Assembly: GCA_030407315.1 (NCBI GenBank)
Contig: JALQPE010002902.1
Coordinates: forward strand, 1 to 64,000
Direction of reading: 5' to 3'
Length of the DNA stretch: 64,000 nucleotides
From: Asparagopsis taxiformis
Taxonomy: Eukaryota; Rhodophyta; Florideophyceae; Bonnemaisoniales; Bonnemaisoniaceae
Shown: piece by piece, positions 10,464-20,600 of the stretch
How positions within the stretch are numbered: the stretch's first letter is position 1
How the letters are laid out: the number at the start of each line of letters is the position of its first letter
Position numbers and translations under genes: made by a program
Notes under the pieces: model-generated
Seen by the model: the letters and a program-made list of their open reading frames with translations, nothing else
What the model was told of the DNA's origin: nothing
Database searches by the model: none

Positions 10464-13259
10464 ATGCAAACACCCGAGACGTCGCAGCCCCCGCCCGAAG
10501 AGCCCGCCAAACGCGGCGCGCTCTTCCGTGTCAGTTCATTTATCGATAACTCGATGCGTGATTTCTTCTTCCGCATCGGATGGCTAGTGGCTGGTAACCC
10601 CTTCAAGACCATTCTCTTCTCCCTCTTGCTCATGGTCCTCTGCTTGGCCGGCATGCTTCGATTCCGAACCGAATCGCGCGCCGCTGAATTGTGGGTACCG
10701 CAGGGCACCGTTGCGTTGGACAATCAGGAGTTTGTGGATGAAAATTACGGCAGAACGGTTCGCACGTCGTCCATCGTGTTCGTCGCGAGAGATGGCCAAA
10801 GTTTGGCTACCAAGAGCGCGCTTTTGGAAATGATCAACGTTGCGGAGGCCGGTTTCAAGATTACTGCTGATCCTATTGATGAAGACGGCGCTGATAATAC
10901 CATTATTACTTTTCCAGAGCGCTGCCTTGTCACCGCAGATCAAAATGGGAGGGCAGTCTGTCGGACCATTTCCGCCTTCAATCTTTTCTACAGTGAGGAT
11001 ATGACTCAGTTGGATGACAACGGAGATGTCGACTTTTTTGCCACCGTTCGCGCCTATATCAACAGTGTGGATGATGCCACTATTCGACAAATTCTGGAGA
11101 ACCAACCAGATGGTACCTTTGATGGTTCCCCCTTCGTCACTGATGAGATTCTTGGAGGCGTCTCTGGCTCTGGCTCGTCATTTTCTGTCTCTGCTATGCG
11201 ATACACGCAGCTAATTCAAAATAATGCCATTGTCGAAGATGGGGAATTAGTTGACAAGGAAGCAGACGCCCTAGAAGAGCAATGGACGACTACACTAGTT
11301 GAAACGTCGCCTCTTCTTGAAGGTAGATCCATTGACTGGTTCGTTGAGTCTCTTTTTGCCCAGGAAGATGCCTTATCAGATGCACTTTCGGGAGATCTTC
11401 CTCTTCTCTCCGCCGGTTTTGTTCTTCTTGCTATCTATGTCATCGCATTCCTCGGAGATTTCCACGTCGTCCGTTCCCACATGCTTCTAGCCATAGCAGC
11501 ACTTGCAACCACTGGCATTGCACTTGGTGCTTGTTTCGGTATATCCTCGGCACTGGGTATGTTTTACGGTCCAGTACACCAGATTCTTCCACTTCTCATC
11601 ATCGGAATCGGTATCGATGACTGCTTCCATCTCACACGCGCAGCAGATGACATTAACCGAAACCCTAGGCATGCCAACAAGTCAAACCGTCTCAGAATCG
11701 CACTTGCTATCAGCCAGTCTGGAAGCTCTATCACAGTCACCAGTTTTACGAATGTCGTTGTGTTCCTTCTCAGTTCAATCTCCAAACTTCCTGCGCTTCG
11801 CTTCTTTGCCTTGTGGGCAGCCATTGGAATCTTTTTTGCTTGGGCGTACGCCATCACGTTCTACACGGCATTCCTCTCACTTGACATGCGCCGGTCAGAT
11901 GCTAAGCGTCGCGATTGTTGCCCATGCTTCCCGCCTGTTCAGGAAGTTAAGGAGCTCAACTGGTTCAAGAAACCATCAGGAGGTTTCAGCAGATTTTTCG
12001 GTGACACTTTTGGTCCGTTTATTATGCGACCAGTTGTCCGCATTATTATCCTTGTTTTGTTCGCCGCAGGCTTAGCTGTGTGCAGTTATGGTACTTCCCG
12101 ATTGTATCTCAAGTTTCAATTCTCATTTTTCTACCCCGATGGTTCCGACATCAGAGAATATCAGGACGTTATTGATGAATATTACGAACTTGGTGACCCG
12201 ACAAACATTTACGTTCGGGACAGAGATCTATCCACGACCGAGAATCAACGGCGACTACTCAACCTTTGTGCTCCCGAAGATGGAGTACTCGCCAGAAACG
12301 AATGGCTTCAAAGAAGTTCTGTGGACTGTTGGTACGCGGAAATGAGAGCCGAGAACGGCATTGCCGAAGGCTCCTTCTTCGATTCTGAAACATTCCCTGA
12401 GGCAGTCGAGACGTTTATTATGTCGGGTCCAGGTGCCCGCTATAGGGATGATATACTTCTCGACTCTGACAATAACGTTATTGGATGTCGCATTGCAGCC
12501 ACATATATTCACAGAGAAACAAATGATGATGAGATCACAGCATTGAATAGTGTGCGGGAAGCATCGGATTCCGTTGGATTCGGAGACGACGAAGATGGTA
12601 ATCCAGCAGCATTTCCATACACATTCCAAGACACTTTCACAGAACAGTACGATGCTCTGCCAGGAGAGATTGGAATCTCGCTTGGTCTAGCTGTTGCAGC
12701 TGTGGCGCTAGTTTGCTTCATTCTCGTGGGACATCCGCTTGTAGCAGCGGTTTGTGTGCTTGTAGTCGGCATGATCATCATCGACGTGCTCGGACTGACG
12801 AATTTCTCGGGAACGAACCTCAATTCGGTCAGTGTCATCACACTTGTGCTATCGACTGGAATTTCCGTTGATTTCGTGGTTCATATTGCACGATCCTTCC
12901 TGGAACAGGTGGGCACGCGAAAAGAACGGGCAATCAAGGCACTTGCGACTATGGGACCGCCTGTGTTCTACGCTGGTTTCTCTACGTTCCTCGCCATTGT
13001 CATTCTCGCCTTTGCGAAGTCCTACATCTTCCAAGTCATCTTCCGGGGATTCCTATTTCTGATTATCATGGGATTCCTGCACGGTCTCATTTTATGTCCA
13101 GTAATCTTGTCGTTGATTGGGCCAGGAAGCTTCTACGCCAGCGAGGAAGAAAAGCAAGATAACGAGCTTGCGCTGGAAAAGCGCGTAGCTGGATTGCAGG
13201 GACAGGCAGAAGAAAAAGCCAGAGAATTAGAACAGGAGACGGAGAGTGAGAGTGTTTAG
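10464..13259 (+). CDS. sterol-sensing-domain / Patched-type RND permease
   Basis: A polytopic membrane protein of 931 residues in one exon. After a Pro-rich N-terminus there is a first membrane helix (NPFKTILFSLLLMVLCLAG) and a large lumenal or extracellular loop. Five to six helices follow that form a sterol-sensing domain, containing the hallmark GIGIDDCFHL (compare GIGVDDMF in the family). Then come a short loop with a CCPCFPP cluster, a second transmembrane helix, a second large loop, and a final helix bundle with GISVDFVVHIARSF. The tail is charged and coiled-coil-like. This two-loop, twelve-helix plan is that of Patched/NPC1/PTCHD proteins, which move sterols or other hydrophobic cargo using ion gradients. 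The exact substrate cannot be told. The start at 10,464 is preferred over the in-frame ATG at 10,377 because of the TATA box at 10,382. No NPC1 N-terminal Cys-rich domain is present. Confidence 0.9.
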   Translation: MQTPETSQPPPEEPAKRGALFRVSSFIDNSMRDFFFRIGWLVAGNPFKTILFSLLLMVLCLAGMLRFRTESRAAELWVPQGTVALDNQEFVDENYGRTVRTSSIVFVARDGQSLATKSALLEMINVAEAGFKITADPIDEDGADNTIITFPERCLVTADQNGRAVCRTISAFNLFYSEDMTQLDDNGDVDFFATVRAYINSVDDATIRQILENQPDGTFDGSPFVTDEILGGVSGSGSSFSVSAMRYTQLIQNNAIVEDGELVDKEADALEEQWTTTLVETSPLLEGRSIDWFVESLFAQEDALSDALSGDLPLLSAGFVLLAIYVIAFLGDFHVVRSHMLLAIAALATTGIALGACFGISSALGMFYGPVHQILPLLIIGIGIDDCFHLTRAADDINRNPRHANKSNRLRIALAISQSGSSITVTSFTNVVVFLLSSISKLPALRFFALWAAIGIFFAWAYAITFYTAFLSLDMRRSDAKRRDCCPCFPPVQEVKELNWFKKPSGGFSRFFGDTFGPFIMRPVVRIIILVLFAAGLAVCSYGTSRLYLKFQFSFFYPDGSDIREYQDVIDEYYELGDPTNIYVRDRDLSTTENQRRLLNLCAPEDGVLARNEWLQRSSVDCWYAEMRAENGIAEGSFFDSETFPEAVETFIMSGPGARYRDDILLDSDNNVIGCRIAATYIHRETNDDEITALNSVREASDSVGFGDDEDGNPAAFPYTFQDTFTEQYDALPGEIGISLGLAVAAVALVCFILVGHPLVAAVCVLVVGMIIIDVLGLTNFSGTNLNSVSVITLVLSTGISVDFVVHIARSFLEQVGTRKERAIKALATMGPPVFYAGFSTFLAIVILAFAKSYIFQVIFRGFLFLIIMGFLHGLILCPVILSLIGPGSFYASEEEKQDNELALEKRVAGLQGQAEEKARELEQETESESV

Positions 13260-16200
13260 ATAATGTAGGGGTTCGGTTTTCTGGAAGTGGCAAGGACTCT
13301 AGGATCCCTGGCTTTATAGTATATTAGCAGAACGAATGCTAGCCATGCACAGTGTACCATCGAAAGTAGAACGATTTTGAGATAACAGTATGTTCTGGAT
13401 GAAGTTGTTACGTCTGAAAGTACAGTTGGCACAATGCACACGACCGGTGCATTGTGTCTCATTATATTGATACCTTTGAATCCTTCGCTCCTAGAATACC
13501 CTACTTGCGAATACCGGCCAGCTATGCATCATGACTGACCCCGGGGGATGTTCTCCGGGGGGGACGGTATTGTGAAAGAAACCAGTAGAATAAGTATCTC
13601 GCGAGCACGACAGTCAACTCCAATGGGACGTAAAAAGCTGTACTCAAGAACAGATTGCAAGTGAATCGAGTATTTCGTGCCCCGGATCCCAACGGTCCAC
13701 GACCTGGTAAGGTCGCCAGGCCGCACGGTCACATCGGCTCATAACCGACTGTTCTTTCAAAATACTAACTTAAAGTACAGTCGAATATTAAATTTAGTAT
13801 AAATGAGATTTGAAACAGTCCGTTCTTGTCAGCGCCCTACCTGTTCTGCGCGACTCCTTTGCCTATTCGACAGAAAGGATTTCGAACGTCGCGCTCTTTT
13901 GGTGTGAGTCCCGGCTAGCACCGATGAAGCGTACATGTGTTGCATCTTCATGCTGGAAACCGAACATAGTATACTCCACGTATGAGATGATTTCACATTT
14001 GGCTCTTCGTGGTACCACATACGATGAAGAAAGTAGCCATCTGGTCAATCATTCATCAGCCCCGTTTCCCGCTTCTTGCTCAACTCTTTTTCGGTTAACA
14101 GATTAGCTTTGGAGACATCCTTTTGACGCTTTTGTCGCGCTATATTTCCCGTCCTCATATCAGTCAGCAAGGCAGCAGTCGACTCACAAAGTCATATGGA
14201 CCAACTTTTACTATTTCTGTTTTCCACTACTACATATGTGCTGCAAAACATATCTGGGTGGCCATAAACGAAGTTTGATTTCATGTCTACCTATGTTTTG
14301 CTTCCATCATTCTCAGAGTTCCAAACACTGACCATTGCCACTGTATGAAGCTGTCTTCATTACACAAGTTACTTCAGCAGGAAAATATGTTCATCGACAT
14401 GTGTGCAAAAGGTTGCTACTCTGACTAGTAAACCATCAATACTGCTTGCCTTTGTAGATGATAAGAGAACATATCCAAGATGATAACAAGTAACTTTTCA
14501 AAAGATATGCGCGAACTTTCTTGTAACGAAAACCTACACTTGTACAAAATAGGATTTTCCACTAGGACAACCGGGTGTGGACTATTTAACATTGTTGATG
14601 GGAACAAATGCGGAGGATCTGCACTCAGATAGATGGTGATTCTTCAGAGAGGTGTATCATCAATGACGAAATTAATATCAGAGTGATCATTCGCTAGAAG
14701 TGTAATGTATCGCGTGGAGAGGCAATGGAAAAGGTTCTGTTACAAATGATTCTGAGTCTGGCGATATTGATGTATACGTTGAGTGTGTGACAATCAGTCC
14801 AATACCTTCCTCGATTGTTCACCAGACAAACACACTTACCAATCGGGTGATATAAGATGTAATTCAATCATATCTTACTCGTCCAGGATCTTGTACGCGT
14901 GATGCTTTCTTACCAAAGTAACCTTATCCCACTCGCTTGTTCACTATTTTGATGTGATAATGATTATAGAAGTACAATGGCTCACGTGCTTTCGAACAGC
15001 TACTCAAACTGTGATGTTGTTTGAGTCGGACTGGTAAATGTCTCAGGAAGGGCTGCATGAATGTTTGGTGTGTGCCAGCTCAGCAAATTTTGTCATGACA
15101 TAGGGCGAGGTAGTAACATCAAAATCACGCTAGTAAAGATTGTGCAACGTGGATATGTTTCAAACATGAGAAGTTTTGGGGTGCTCGGGCGGTCGCAGGA
15201 CGACGTGATGCCGGTGGTGGAACTGTAAAACAAAGTCAACAATACACAACAGAATAAAGCACAAGTTTGTCAGTGACAGGTCGTGGACACATGAAGTAGT
15301 TTCGGTCGACTCGAGTGGTATGTAATGTCAAGTGGCCGTGTCAGGTTGCCTTGTAGGCAAATACCTATCTATATGAACGATTTTATTTGAGCGAGATTCA
15401 GCGATAAGGACGCAGCGTAAGGGGTTGTACGGAAGGAGAAAGTGAATCAGCGTGTGGGGCAGCGCTGTATCACAGAAGAATACAGAGACAATATCTGAGA
15501 AGTGGCGTGTATGAGGCATGGAATGCAGACCATTGAACGTTGGGCTGTTATCGATATTTCTTCGTTGGATGTGAGGAACAGGCGGATACGTTGAATGGAT
15601 GGCAGCAATCGCACCGCAATTTTGTTGCACGAATACAGGTTGGTTGAAATGAATTTGAAGAAACCCAATCGTACCTCCTGGCACATGTCGCCAGGGTACT
15701 GAGTAGGAGCATGGACTCTCACTCGGCACTGTGGGATAATATCTCAAAGTCGTACAGATAGTTTGTGTCACAGAAAGGAAGAAATAAATGATGTGGCAAG
15801 TAACGTGTAAGTTACAGAGCGCATTTGCGACGACGTGTATGATATAACTGTGCGTGACAGGCGCATCATACCGTGCTATGGGACACAGTGATAGTATATT
15901 TTCTCGAACATAACGGATAATGTTGAGAAAGGAGCAGCTTGTTTTGGCTTAGTCAACTTCTTTGCTTTCGCATGTGACGAAATAGTGTCAGCCCCCCTCC
16001 GTGCCTGCACATAAATCGTCCCAACCACTGTGATGAGCAAGCGCATGCGTGGGATACTCTGAAGGATGACAGATAATCTGTGGAGTTGCCGCTCAAAGTG
16101 CAGTGGCGCTTTAGAGAAAATGGGCTCTTCTGCAACATCTAAATTCCTTGGTGTCCACTCCCTGTATACATACAGGTTACACGAACGGACGTTAATGCTC

Positions 16201-16671
16201 GGTGAGAATGCACATAAACGGGAGCCATGTTTCATATCAGTCGTTGATGGTGACGGGGGACAACTTGCCTGCTGCTAATGTTTCGCTGCGCCATATAGTA
16301 CGGAGGTATCAAACATGGGTTTACATTGGAGGCTTTCTGCACAATTCGATTGCTCTCATAGAATGTTGTAATCATTGGGAAAAAAACTTGTTCTGGCCTT
16401 TCTAGTAGAGAAAAGAGCCAACAATGCTATTGATTTAAATCTAAATGTATCAGTATCGATGGCTACAACTATGGTTTAGAAGTACATTTTGGGGAATGAT
16501 ATATAAATACAGATAACTGGATGAAATCGGGGCTAGCACCTTGATGAGATGATTGGACAGAAATGCGCCAGTGGCGACAAATAGAAACTAGGCAATGTCT
16601 ACTTACAGTATCGTCAAGTTTGGCTAGTGTCAGCTGCGGGCTGGCGATTGACCTCCGACAGCAAATCTCTT
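13260..16671. other. 3.4-kb intergenic region, no supported gene
   Basis: Only short ORFs in mixed frames; no transposon similarity recognised. The one structured item is an intron-like segment at 13,707-13,780 (GTAAGG donor, TACTAAC, AG acceptor), described under findings. Confidence 0.5.
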
Positions 16672-16677
16672 TATAAA
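16672..16677 (+). promoter_or_regulatory. possible TATA box before a small membrane-protein ORF
   Basis: TATAAA in the context CTCTTTATAAACTG. It lies 87 bp upstream of the GTG that would open the short ORF at 16,764. Its use is not proven. Confidence 0.3.
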
Positions 16678-16763
16678 CTGTTCGGACACAGAGCGGAGCG
16701 GGATAGAGTAAGAGCGTTGTACCGCTTCTGCACGAGCTACTTCAACGACAGCAACTGAGTCCC

Positions 16764-16961
16764 GTGACTAGAACAGTTTGGTTGGATTTGTTGCGAGAAT
16801 TTGGACGGACGAAGCATGTAGGAATACCGGCGGTCAGGCCTGGAGGATTGGTAGCGGCTGCAATAATTGTTCTCGGTTCGGCTTGTGCTGGGATGGTTTG
16901 TTGGGAGTGTTTTGATCTCGGAAAAAAACTGAAAGCTGGACATGGCCCACGCATAATATAA
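16764..16961 (+). CDS. possible small single-pass membrane protein (start unresolved)
   Basis: The frame is open from a TAG near 16,700 to a TAA at 16,959-16,961 and encodes a basic N-terminal part (VWLDLLREFGRTKHVGIP), one hydrophobic helix (GGLVAAAIIVLGSACAGMVC) and a short basic tail. This is the layout of small accessory subunits of respiratory complexes, but I cannot name one. There is no ATG in frame before the helix; the coordinates use a GTG. A real gene would need an upstream exon or a non-ATG start. The alternative is a chance ORF. Confidence 0.25.
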   Translation: MTRTVWLDLLREFGRTKHVGIPAVRPGGLVAAAIIVLGSACAGMVCWECFDLGKKLKAGHGPRII

Positions 16962-16962
16962 A
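16957..16962 (+). promoter_or_regulatory. possible TATA box of the TauE/SafE gene
   Basis: TATAAA in GCATAATATAAAATC, 219 bp upstream of the ATG at 17,181. It overlaps the end of the small ORF to the left. Confidence 0.35.
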
Positions 16963-17180
16963 ATCTTGGCGTCGCGTTTGCATCCTCCGCAACTGAGACT
17001 CCCAATTGGTCAGAATTAACGTCAACCACAACACAAACCAATCAAAAAGTCCCAGGTGGAGCATCAGACAAAAACCACGGTGCATTTCTTTGAAACGCCA
17101 CAACTCCTTTTAGAGACCTCACACCAGCCACCCACTCTCATCCGTCCGTCCGTCACAGCAGCAGTCCATCGCCACCAAAC

Positions 17181-18245
17181 ATGCTCTCATCTCCGACGCG
17201 GACGCTCGTGCAACGCCTGCAAACACTTCCGCTACCAGCATTTCGACACGCGCGGCAATATCCAACCTCGCCGCGCACTCGTCAACATGTAATCCCACCA
17301 CGCGTGCCGCCGCCAGCACCAGCACCGCCCGTTGTACAGCGTCCGTTGCCGTCGGGCGCCGCGGCTGCACAGGGCATCCCGGTGTCCAACACGACCTCTC
17401 TCAGTATCGGACTCGTGTCCGGCACGTTTGGCGCCATGTGTGGCGTGGGAGGCGCCGTGTTCGCAATTCCGGCTCTCGTGCGATTCGCCGGTGTGTCGCA
17501 ACGCGTCGCCGCTGGAAACAGTCTTGTGGCCGTGACAACTATCGCTGTTACTTCCGCCGCTTCGTTTGCCGGCGCCGGCCATATTGATTGGCCGGTGGCG
17601 ATCATGCTGGGCGCAAGTGCATCCGCGCTCACACCGCTTGGCGCATATTGTGGTCGCTTTGCGGACCCCGCTTTGCTCCGGAAGGGTCTCGGTGCTTTCA
17701 TGCTCGTGCTCGCCCCCATCATGCCCTTGCGTCAGTACTTGGAGCGCGGTCGCTCGGAAACAGCGGAAATTGAGGCGCTCGAGGCGTCCGATCCTAATGC
17801 GAATAAGAAGAAGGTCGCTTTGGTCGGGCTTGGCTCCGCTGTTGGTTTTAATTCCGGTTTGTTGGGCATAAGTGGAGGCTCGCTGTTCACACCGTTAATT
17901 GCAGTCACGCATCCCGAGGCGCCGTTTCGTCTGGTGTTGGGAACTTCTTTTGCAGCGATGATAGTTCCAACTGCAATTGGTGCAGCGTCTTATTACAGGA
18001 TGGGACTCGTTTCTCCTCGGATTGTTCCGCCATTGGTGGTTGGTGCTGTGGCGGGTGCGTCGATTGGTTCGGCGGTTGCGCTGACGATTCCGGAGGAAGT
18101 TTTGAGATGGGGATTTGCATTTGTGTTTGCTGTACTTGGCATGCGTGTGCTTCGCGCACCGATCAGGGCGCCAAGGTCGGGTGCCAAGGCTGCATCACCA
18201 ACGTCGGCGACTGAGGCGGCGAGGAAGACGGGGGCGTCGGAATAA
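17181..18245 (+). CDS. TauE/SafE-family membrane permease, probably organelle-targeted
   Basis: 354 residues in one exon. Residues 1-70 are rich in Arg, Ser, Pro and Ala without acidic residues (MLSSPTRTLVQRLQTL...), which looks like a mitochondrial or plastid transit peptide. The rest has the two-fold repeat typical of TauE/SafE (DUF81) permeases: a first half with SGTFGAMCGVGGAVFAIPAL and a second with NSGLLGISGGSLFTPLIAV, each starting a bundle of about four hydrophobic helices, separated by a charged linker (EIEALEASDPNANKKK). Members export sulfite, sulfoacetate or related organic anions; the substrate here cannot be predicted. A Ser/Ala-rich tail follows. The next gene ends only 61 bp downstream on the other strand, so the two transcripts probably overlap. 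Confidence 0.88.
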   Translation: MLSSPTRTLVQRLQTLPLPAFRHARQYPTSPRTRQHVIPPRVPPPAPAPPVVQRPLPSGAAAAQGIPVSNTTSLSIGLVSGTFGAMCGVGGAVFAIPALVRFAGVSQRVAAGNSLVAVTTIAVTSAASFAGAGHIDWPVAIMLGASASALTPLGAYCGRFADPALLRKGLGAFMLVLAPIMPLRQYLERGRSETAEIEALEASDPNANKKKVALVGLGSAVGFNSGLLGISGGSLFTPLIAVTHPEAPFRLVLGTSFAAMIVPTAIGAASYYRMGLVSPRIVPPLVVGAVAGASIGSAVALTIPEEVLRWGFAFVFAVLGMRVLRAPIRAPRSGAKAASPTSATEAARKTGASE

Positions 18246-18306
18246 GAGGAAACGGTTTGGGCCATAAAAACGCTCCATTTATTTATTTATCGTCAGCTGG
18301 AATGAA

Positions 18307-18739
18307 TCATTGAGTCGGTTCCGGCAGCGCGCGGTTTCGAGGCGCAAGTTTTCTAGCCTTGGCACGTCTAGAAATAATAGTTCGGATGACGCGATCCAAA
18401 ATCGGGTCATTCGTTCGCAGCTCATCTGGCAGGCCACCACCGAACGGCTTGCGGATTCCCTCTGCGCGTTCGCGTAGTAATTTTTCATGTGCCCTGTCCA
18501 GAATTCTATCGTTGATGCCAAGAATATCACTCATAGTTTTCACGGGGGTGCCGAAAGAGAAAAGGAAAAATCCCCATCCAAAGCCAAACCCTGCTCCACA
18601 ACCGCCGCCCTGAGGTACGAACACGATCAACCACATCGGTTAGCAGCTGAGAAGACGCAACTTTCAGCAATTTTGAGATTTACACACACGATGCAGCGCG
18701 ATGCGATGCGATGCGCTACCCTGCATTGAAATACTTACA
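18307..18739 (-). CDS. small glycine-rich hydrophobic protein, two exons visible
   Basis: The coding sequence joins 18,739 and upstream to 18,609-18,307 across a 129-bp intron (18,738-18,610; donor GTAAGT, acceptor CCTCAG). The join is in phase 0: exon 1 ends VKIPGFGF and exon 2 opens GGGCGAGFGFGWGFFLFSFG. It continues with a charged helical part containing two related segments, DILGINDRILDRAHEKLL and LRTNDPILDRVIRTII. The exon boundary inside a Gly/Phe run, and the continuation of the same pattern on both sides, are strong evidence for splicing. The start is unresolved: a TAA lies about 54 bp upstream of exon 1's visible part with no ATG between, so another short 5' exon is likely. Gly-rich membrane-inserting proteins of this kind are found in plants and algae (for example TGD5-like lipid-transfer proteins), but the match is only in style. 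Confidence 0.6.
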
Positions 18740-18891
18740 AAGCCAAAGCCGGGAATTTTCACATTGGACAGTCCTAGTTTCGTATGCGCGGCGTGATCAG
18801 GCAATTAGAGCAAATCGAATATGGTAAACATTTTGTTAATAACTATTCAGCAGTGATCGCGTACGACCTAGCACCACCACCACCACCATTG
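18740..18891. other. gap between two minus-strand genes; probably holds the 5' exon of the glycine-rich gene
   Basis: The CBM48 gene stops at 18,892 and the visible glycine-rich exon ends at 18,739. A possible acceptor (ACTAG) lies just upstream of the visible exon. An ATG followed by GTG repeats sits within 10 bp of the CBM48 stop. Confidence 0.35.
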
Positions 18892-19609
18892 CTACTTTTT
18901 GTCAATGATAAGCGTGTTACACAATCCGTGATCATCAGTCCTTTCGCACAACTTGCTCTCATCGACCGCCCATTTCCCGTCCACAATGTAGCGATAGCGA
19001 TGCTTGCCGAGCGGGAGACGCACAATTCTCTCCCACAAGAGATCCGCACGTTTGGAGAGCGCGAGCGGCAGCTGCCATCCGTTGAAGCTACCTGCCAGGA
19101 ACACGGAGCGGGCGGCGGAACGCTTCCATGTGAAACGCACGGCGTAAGCTTCGTGGAGCAGGTTGGTGTCTAGCAGCGACGAATGCGCATGAGGCAGCTG
19201 TAGGAGAGAGCGGGCCATTTGCAGGTATCGCTTACGTGGAGTTTTGGGGTCTTGCGTGACACCGTATGGCGCAATTGGCGGCGCAAATGTGGACGGAATG
19301 GAATAGGTGTCCGGCAGATGCGGGGTGAGAAACTTGTGACAGGCTGGATTGCATGAGGGCGTATTCATGGCCGAAGTGAAATCAACGGGGAGATTGAGTG
19401 CTTGTGGGTGCATTGTTTGGGGCGATGTTGATGTTGCGGGCTTTGTGGATGACGAACAGTTGTTGGGGTTGGAAAAGTTTCGTACCTATTCCTCCGAGGC
19501 CGGAGCCTACACCGGCGCCACAGCCGACGCCGAGTCCTACACCGATGCCGACACCGGAGAAGGGAAGCATGCGGGATAAGGGACCATCATCCAACTCGAC
19601 ATAGTGCAT
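18892..19609 (-). CDS. CBM48 / AMPK-beta-type glycogen-binding protein with glycine-rich N-terminus (two exons)
   Basis: Exon 1 is 19,609-19,486 and exon 2 is 19,400-18,892, joined over an 85-bp intron (donor GGTACG, acceptor CACAAG). The phase-1 join restores one frame of 210 codons plus stop. Exon 1 encodes MHYVELDDGPLSR followed by a Gly-alternating run (VGIGVGLGVGCGAGVGSGLG). The C-terminal 85 residues are an AMPK-type carbohydrate-binding module: VRFTWKRSAARSVFLAGSFN, GW, and LPLGKHRYRYIVDGKWAVDE, with the conserved W and K sugar-binding positions. Such domains bind alpha-glucans. In red algae the likely ligand is cytosolic floridean starch. No kinase, phosphatase or branching-enzyme domain is attached, so an adaptor or scaffold role is plausible. 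The neighbouring gene on the same strand splices within a similar Gly-rich stretch. Confidence 0.75.
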
Positions 19610-20006
19610 CTTTTAAGGAATGGATGTCGGGATTAGACTTGATCCATTGGGAGAATTCTCGAACGACCACGGCTTGACGTCGGGATACTTAATTTTCAAG
19701 GGGTATGTGATTTCAGATAAATTGTATTCGGGATTTGGCAAGTCTCATTACACATGTGCATTACAGTACACACAACATATTTGAGACCAGACTCGATGCG
19801 GAAAGCACAAGTCGGTCGCGATCAAAGTTAACGTCTTTACTGCAAAATGCAACGCATCTATCTACATAGCAGCGAGGCAACCGGGGGGGGGGCGGCATAG
19901 GTAAGACGCCTCGAAGCGGTTGCGAAACCAATATCTACACACAAACTACAACAGCGATGACGGAGAGGGAGCGCCGTCTATTGTACATTGCAAAAGCGAA
20001 GAGCGC
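19610..20006. other. no supported gene
   Basis: Upstream region of the CBM48 gene and 3' flank of the small membrane-protein gene. It contains a G run (GGGGGGGGG) at about 19,883-19,891. Confidence 0.5.
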
Positions 20007-20342
20007 CTAGTCGGGTAGCAAAGGACGATAAGCACTAGTGACCAAATTGGCGCGATCAGCACGAACGGAGGGACGCGAGACTGCAATTGCCCAATGAGCA
20101 CTCACGCCGCAGAGGCCCTCCACAACGAAGCGGGTCAAAAACAGACAGACGACGGGCGGAACCACGTCCACGAGGCGGGCGCTCGCCGGGAAGAGAAGCG
20201 GGGCGGAGAACACATACACCAACCACCACCACGTCTCCACGCAGTTGCGCGGATTGCGCGTCAAGAGACGGTCGTAGAGCATCGAGGAAAGCAGCAACAG
20301 CTGCACGGCGAGGACGGGCGCGCCGAGTTGGAGCGACTCCAT
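20007..20342 (-). CDS. small multi-pass membrane protein, unknown family
   Basis: 111 residues from the ATG at 20,342; an in-frame ATG at 20,393 would add 17 polar residues. Three hydrophobic helices are visible: LQLGAPVLAVQLLLLSSMLYD, WWWLVYVFSAPLLFPASA and VVPPVVCLFLTRFVVEGLCGV, linked by a basic segment (DRLLTRNPRNCVET). The tail is basic. I do not recognise it; small ER or mitochondrial membrane proteins have this shape. It is divergent from the TRM1 paralog to the right. Confidence 0.5.
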   Translation of the reverse strand: MESLQLGAPVLAVQLLLLSSMLYDRLLTRNPRNCVETWWWLVYVFSAPLLFPASARLVDVVPPVVCLFLTRFVVEGLCGVSAHWAIAVSRPSVRADRANLVTSAYRPLLPD

Positions 20343-20600
20343 GGTGTTGTCGCACTGGCGGAACGGCGAGTGACGCTGCGCGGTGCTGCGCATGTTATAT
20401 GGTGGAATGGGATGGAGACGGGTCGACGCGGCGTGTGTCGTTGTGTGGACTTTGAATTTTTTCGTGTAATTGGTTGGTGTCGCGGTGGAATTTGTGCAGA
20501 CAGTGCGAGTGGCGGTTTTGAAATTTTAATCTCATTTGAATAGAGGCCGATTTATTCGTCCATTTGCGGCCGTTTCGGCGGCGTTTCGAAACGCGATCAC

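Noticed and set aside
13529..13745. Possible structured snRNA or SRP-like RNA on minus
   Set aside because: Local hairpins exist, but no U1/U2/U4/U5/U6, SRP or RNase P signature was found.
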